Shown in pieces: positions 6,354 through 7,761 of a stretch of DNA of 7,761 nt; the stretch's first letter is position 1, and each line of letters starts with the position of its first letter. A program made the position numbers and the translations under genes. The notes below the pieces were generated by a model that was not told the DNA's origin, made no database searches, and saw nothing but the letters and a program-made list of their open reading frames with translations. Source of the DNA: JBKJTP01 sp046590195 (GTDB taxonomy: Bacteria > Bacteroidota > Ignavibacteria > Palsa-1295); contig JBKJTP010000325.1 of assembly GCA_046590195.1 (NCBI GenBank), forward strand, positions 1 to 7,761. The letters run 5' to 3'.

Positions 6354-6995
6354 TCAAACTGCGGGTCTTGCCGGCGCCCCCGGCATGAAGTCCGTTACGT
6401 AAAATGGCTCCAGATCGTCGATATTCGAGGCGCGAACGCCATGAGTGACACACTTGAGCATCACACCCAGATCAAGGTTCAACGGTATGAATTTACCTTC
6501 ACCAAGCGTCTCCTGAATGAGCGGCGCTAGCTCCGATTGCCCGGCATACTTCGCGGCCTTGGGCAGCTCATCAATCCGAAGCATCTCTATATGTCGAGGG
6601 TTCGATTGCTCGGACATATAGACCAGCCCTCGCTGGTAGCCGATCGTCAGGATCCCGTCGACCTCCTTGCCAGCCAACTGCGAGGCCAGCACCTCGTGCA
6701 GCGTCACCGGCACGACCTTCGCCCCAGTCGAAAACGCCAGACCCTTTGCGAACGACAATCCGATCCTCAACCCAGTAAATGAGCCTGGTCCAAGGATCAC
6801 CCCTATCAACGTCAGGTCCTTCGAGGTGATCTTACGCTCTGCCAAGAGAATGCGGCATTCCTCAGCAAGCCGAGCGTCATGGATTCCACGATCCTCAGCA
6901 GTACTCATCACTTCGATGACATCAAGCAGCCCCCTGGCCTCGTCGCCGAGCCCAACCCGCAATGCTGCACCTGATGTATCGATGAGTAAGATCAC
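6354..6995 (-). CDS. tsaB: tRNA N6-threonylcarbamoyladenosine biosynthesis protein TsaB
   Basis: This 213-residue protein is recognised as TsaB (YeaZ), the ASKHA-fold partner of TsaD. With TsaD and TsaE it transfers threonylcarbamoyl from TC-AMP to A37 of ANN-decoding tRNAs in the cytoplasm. The start MILLIDTSGAALRVGL is the phosphate-1 strand-turn-strand of the fold. Residue 39 lies in IHDARLAEECRILL, the equivalent of the usual HSE..L helix. The family signature GVILGPGSFTGLRIGLSFAKG begins at residue 65 and is intact. The C-terminal part is less conserved, as usual. The start is GTG at 6995-6993; no ATG is near and none lies upstream in frame. The gene follows tsaE by 60 bases, most of that gap being the hairpin repeat at 7002-7078, which ends six bases before the GTG. 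There is no Shine-Dalgarno sequence. Confidence 0.95.
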   Translation of the reverse strand: MILLIDTSGAALRVGLGDEARGLLDVIEVMSTAEDRGIHDARLAEECRILLAERKITSKDLTLIGVILGPGSFTGLRIGLSFAKGLAFSTGAKVVPVTLHEVLASQLAGKEVDGILTIGYQRGLVYMSEQSNPRHIEMLRIDELPKAAKYAGQSELAPLIQETLGEGKFIPLNLDLGVMLKCVTHGVRASNIDDLEPFYVTDFMPGAPARPAV

Positions 6996-7001
6996 TTTGG
7001 G

Positions 7002-7078
7002 GAATTTTGAATGCTGAATTCTGAATGCTGAGATATTCTTGGCCCAATTCAGAATTCAGAACTCAGCATTCAAAATTC
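7002..7078. repeat. long hairpin repeat across tsaE stop and tsaB leader
   Basis: The outer arms GAATTTTGAATGCTGA (7002-7017) and TCAGCATTCAAAATTC (7063-7078) are perfect 16-bp complements. The inner arms GAATTCTGAAT (7016-7026) and ATTCAGAATTC (7047-7057) add 11 bp after a five-base bulge on the right side, and the loop is 20 bases. TGAATGCTGA also occurs twice as a direct repeat in the left arm, and ATTCAGAA-like units recur in the right arm, suggesting growth from a short palindromic unit. It overlaps the last codons and stop of tsaE and ends six bases before the tsaB start. It does not look like a classical terminator, because no T-run follows. Confidence 0.85.
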
Positions 7079-7589
7079 TCACGACCCGAACCGATTCACT
7101 AACCGTCTCAATTGAGATACGTATAGTATCTTGCGGCAAATACTTCTCCACCCGCTCGGCCCATTCGAGAATTGTGATGGTATTCGGAGCATAAAGATAA
7201 TCTTCTATCCCAAGCTCCAACAGCTCATCCGGATCCTCGAAGCGGTACGCATCAAGGTGGTTAAATCTCAGACGCCCCAGATCCGGGATAGTTACATCGT
7301 ATTCGTTGGCTAGGGAAAACGTCGGCGAATGCAGATCCTGCTGAGCTATACCCAACCCCTCGGCGATCCCCTTCGTCAGCTGCGTCTTACCTGCCCCGAG
7401 ATCGCCGGTGAGCGCCACGACGACAGCCGTTTCCGAATTCACACGCGGCAACAGCCTATCGCGCAGGATCTCGGACCCACATTTTCGGGTCTCGGATTCG
7501 CTTGAGCTTTTGTAAACACACACATTTTGGGAGGCTAAGTCCTTATTTTTCAACGAATCGTTGTCGGAATGTTCGGAGGAAGCGGACAT
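7056..7589 (-). CDS. tsaE: tRNA t6A biosynthesis ATPase TsaE
   Basis: This 177-residue protein is recognised as TsaE (YjeE), the P-loop ATPase that drives turnover of the TsaBD complex during t6A formation. The Walker A motif GDLGAGKT is at residues 62-69, SPTF at 88-91, the Walker B-like HLDAYRFED at 111-119 and the conserved LEWAERV at 141-147. The family usually begins with a segment like SxSxxET..G, seen here at SSSESETRKCG from residue 28, so the ATG at 7589 adds roughly 20 polar residues. A GTG at 7523 would give a conventional length; the ATG is kept because a good promoter sits just upstream of it. The last codons (LNAEF and the stop) lie inside the hairpin repeat at 7002-7078, so the repeat may have replaced the original end. 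tsaB follows on the same strand. Confidence 0.95.
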   Translation of the reverse strand: MSASSEHSDNDSLKNKDLASQNVCVYKSSSESETRKCGSEILRDRLLPRVNSETAVVVALTGDLGAGKTQLTKGIAEGLGIAQQDLHSPTFSLANEYDVTIPDLGRLRFNHLDAYRFEDPDELLELGIEDYLYAPNTITILEWAERVEKYLPQDTIRISIETVSESVRVVRILNAEF

Positions 7590-7649
7590 CGGAGTGCTAG
7601 GCAGGGACGGACGGATAAGGAGGTTCTTGGGATACGCAACACCTCAGTG

Positions 7650-7680
7650 CAAATATACGAAATTTTAGGCTCGAAATCAA
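7650..7680 (-). promoter_or_regulatory. Bacteroidota-type promoter of tsaE-tsaB
   Basis: On the minus strand TTG (7680-7678) is followed after 20 bases by TATATTTG (7657-7650), a full match to the Bacteroidota primary-sigma pattern (TTG, 17-23 bases, TAnnTTTG). The expected transcription start near 7643 gives a leader of about 55 bases to the tsaE ATG. This is the clearest promoter in the window and the best single clue to the host group. The rest of the flank, 7681-7761, is AT-rich and shows no gene that I can support. Confidence 0.8.
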
Positions 7681-7761
7681 TACTTTTCACGATATATTTA
7701 TCAACATACTATCCATAAGCGTAGACTCTCTCAGGCTAAATGAGGTGTGGACTTTAGTCTG

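Noticed and set aside
1..7761. CRISPR array, insertion sequence, phage, toxin-antitoxin or defence system
   Set aside because: No regularly spaced direct repeats, transposase, integrase or known defence domains are present on either strand.

Overview
The window looks like a stretch of ordinary chromosome from a Bacteroidota/Chlorobiota-type (FCB group) bacterium, perhaps from a lineage such as Kapabacteria or Ignavibacteria; the exact clade is inference. Four things point there. A textbook Bacteroidota promoter (TTG, 20 bp spacer, TATATTTG) lies upstream of tsaE. Shine-Dalgarno sequences are absent from nearly every start I checked. The tRNA gene does not encode its CCA end. The surface proteins are FCB-style: a CarboxypepD_reg lipoprotein, a helix-hairpin-helix protein with an outer-membrane barrel, a protein with a FlgD-like Ig end, and a DUF1573-cytochrome c fusion.

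Layout, left to right. Positions 1-623 hold a minus-strand pair: a small lipoprotein and, overlapping its stop codon, an open frame that runs off the left edge. A tRNA-Leu(UAA) gene and der (ribosome-assembly GTPase) follow on the plus strand at 778-2236. Der converges on a minus-strand pair at 2407-5159, with an inverted-repeat element (2252-2391) between the two stop codons. That pair encodes a probable outer-membrane barrel protein with a periplasmic HhH-like segment, then a secreted Ig-fold protein. A strong Rho-independent terminator (5213-5248) separates it from the next minus-strand gene, a periplasmic DUF1573-cytochrome c fusion (5292-6164). The right end (6354-7589, minus) is tsaE followed by tsaB, two parts of the t6A tRNA-modification machinery. 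A long hairpin repeat lies across the tsaE stop and ends six bases before the GTG start of tsaB.

Functionally the window mixes translation housekeeping (tRNA-Leu, Der, TsaB, TsaE) with cell-envelope and electron-transfer proteins. I found no CRISPR array, transposase, phage gene, toxin-antitoxin pair or defence system. The points most worth a second look are the HhH/barrel plus Ig-protein pair, the DUF1573-cytochrome fusion, the two inverted-repeat elements at gene boundaries, and the overlapping or frameshifted reading frames at the left edge. No gap longer than 300 bases lacks a gene.
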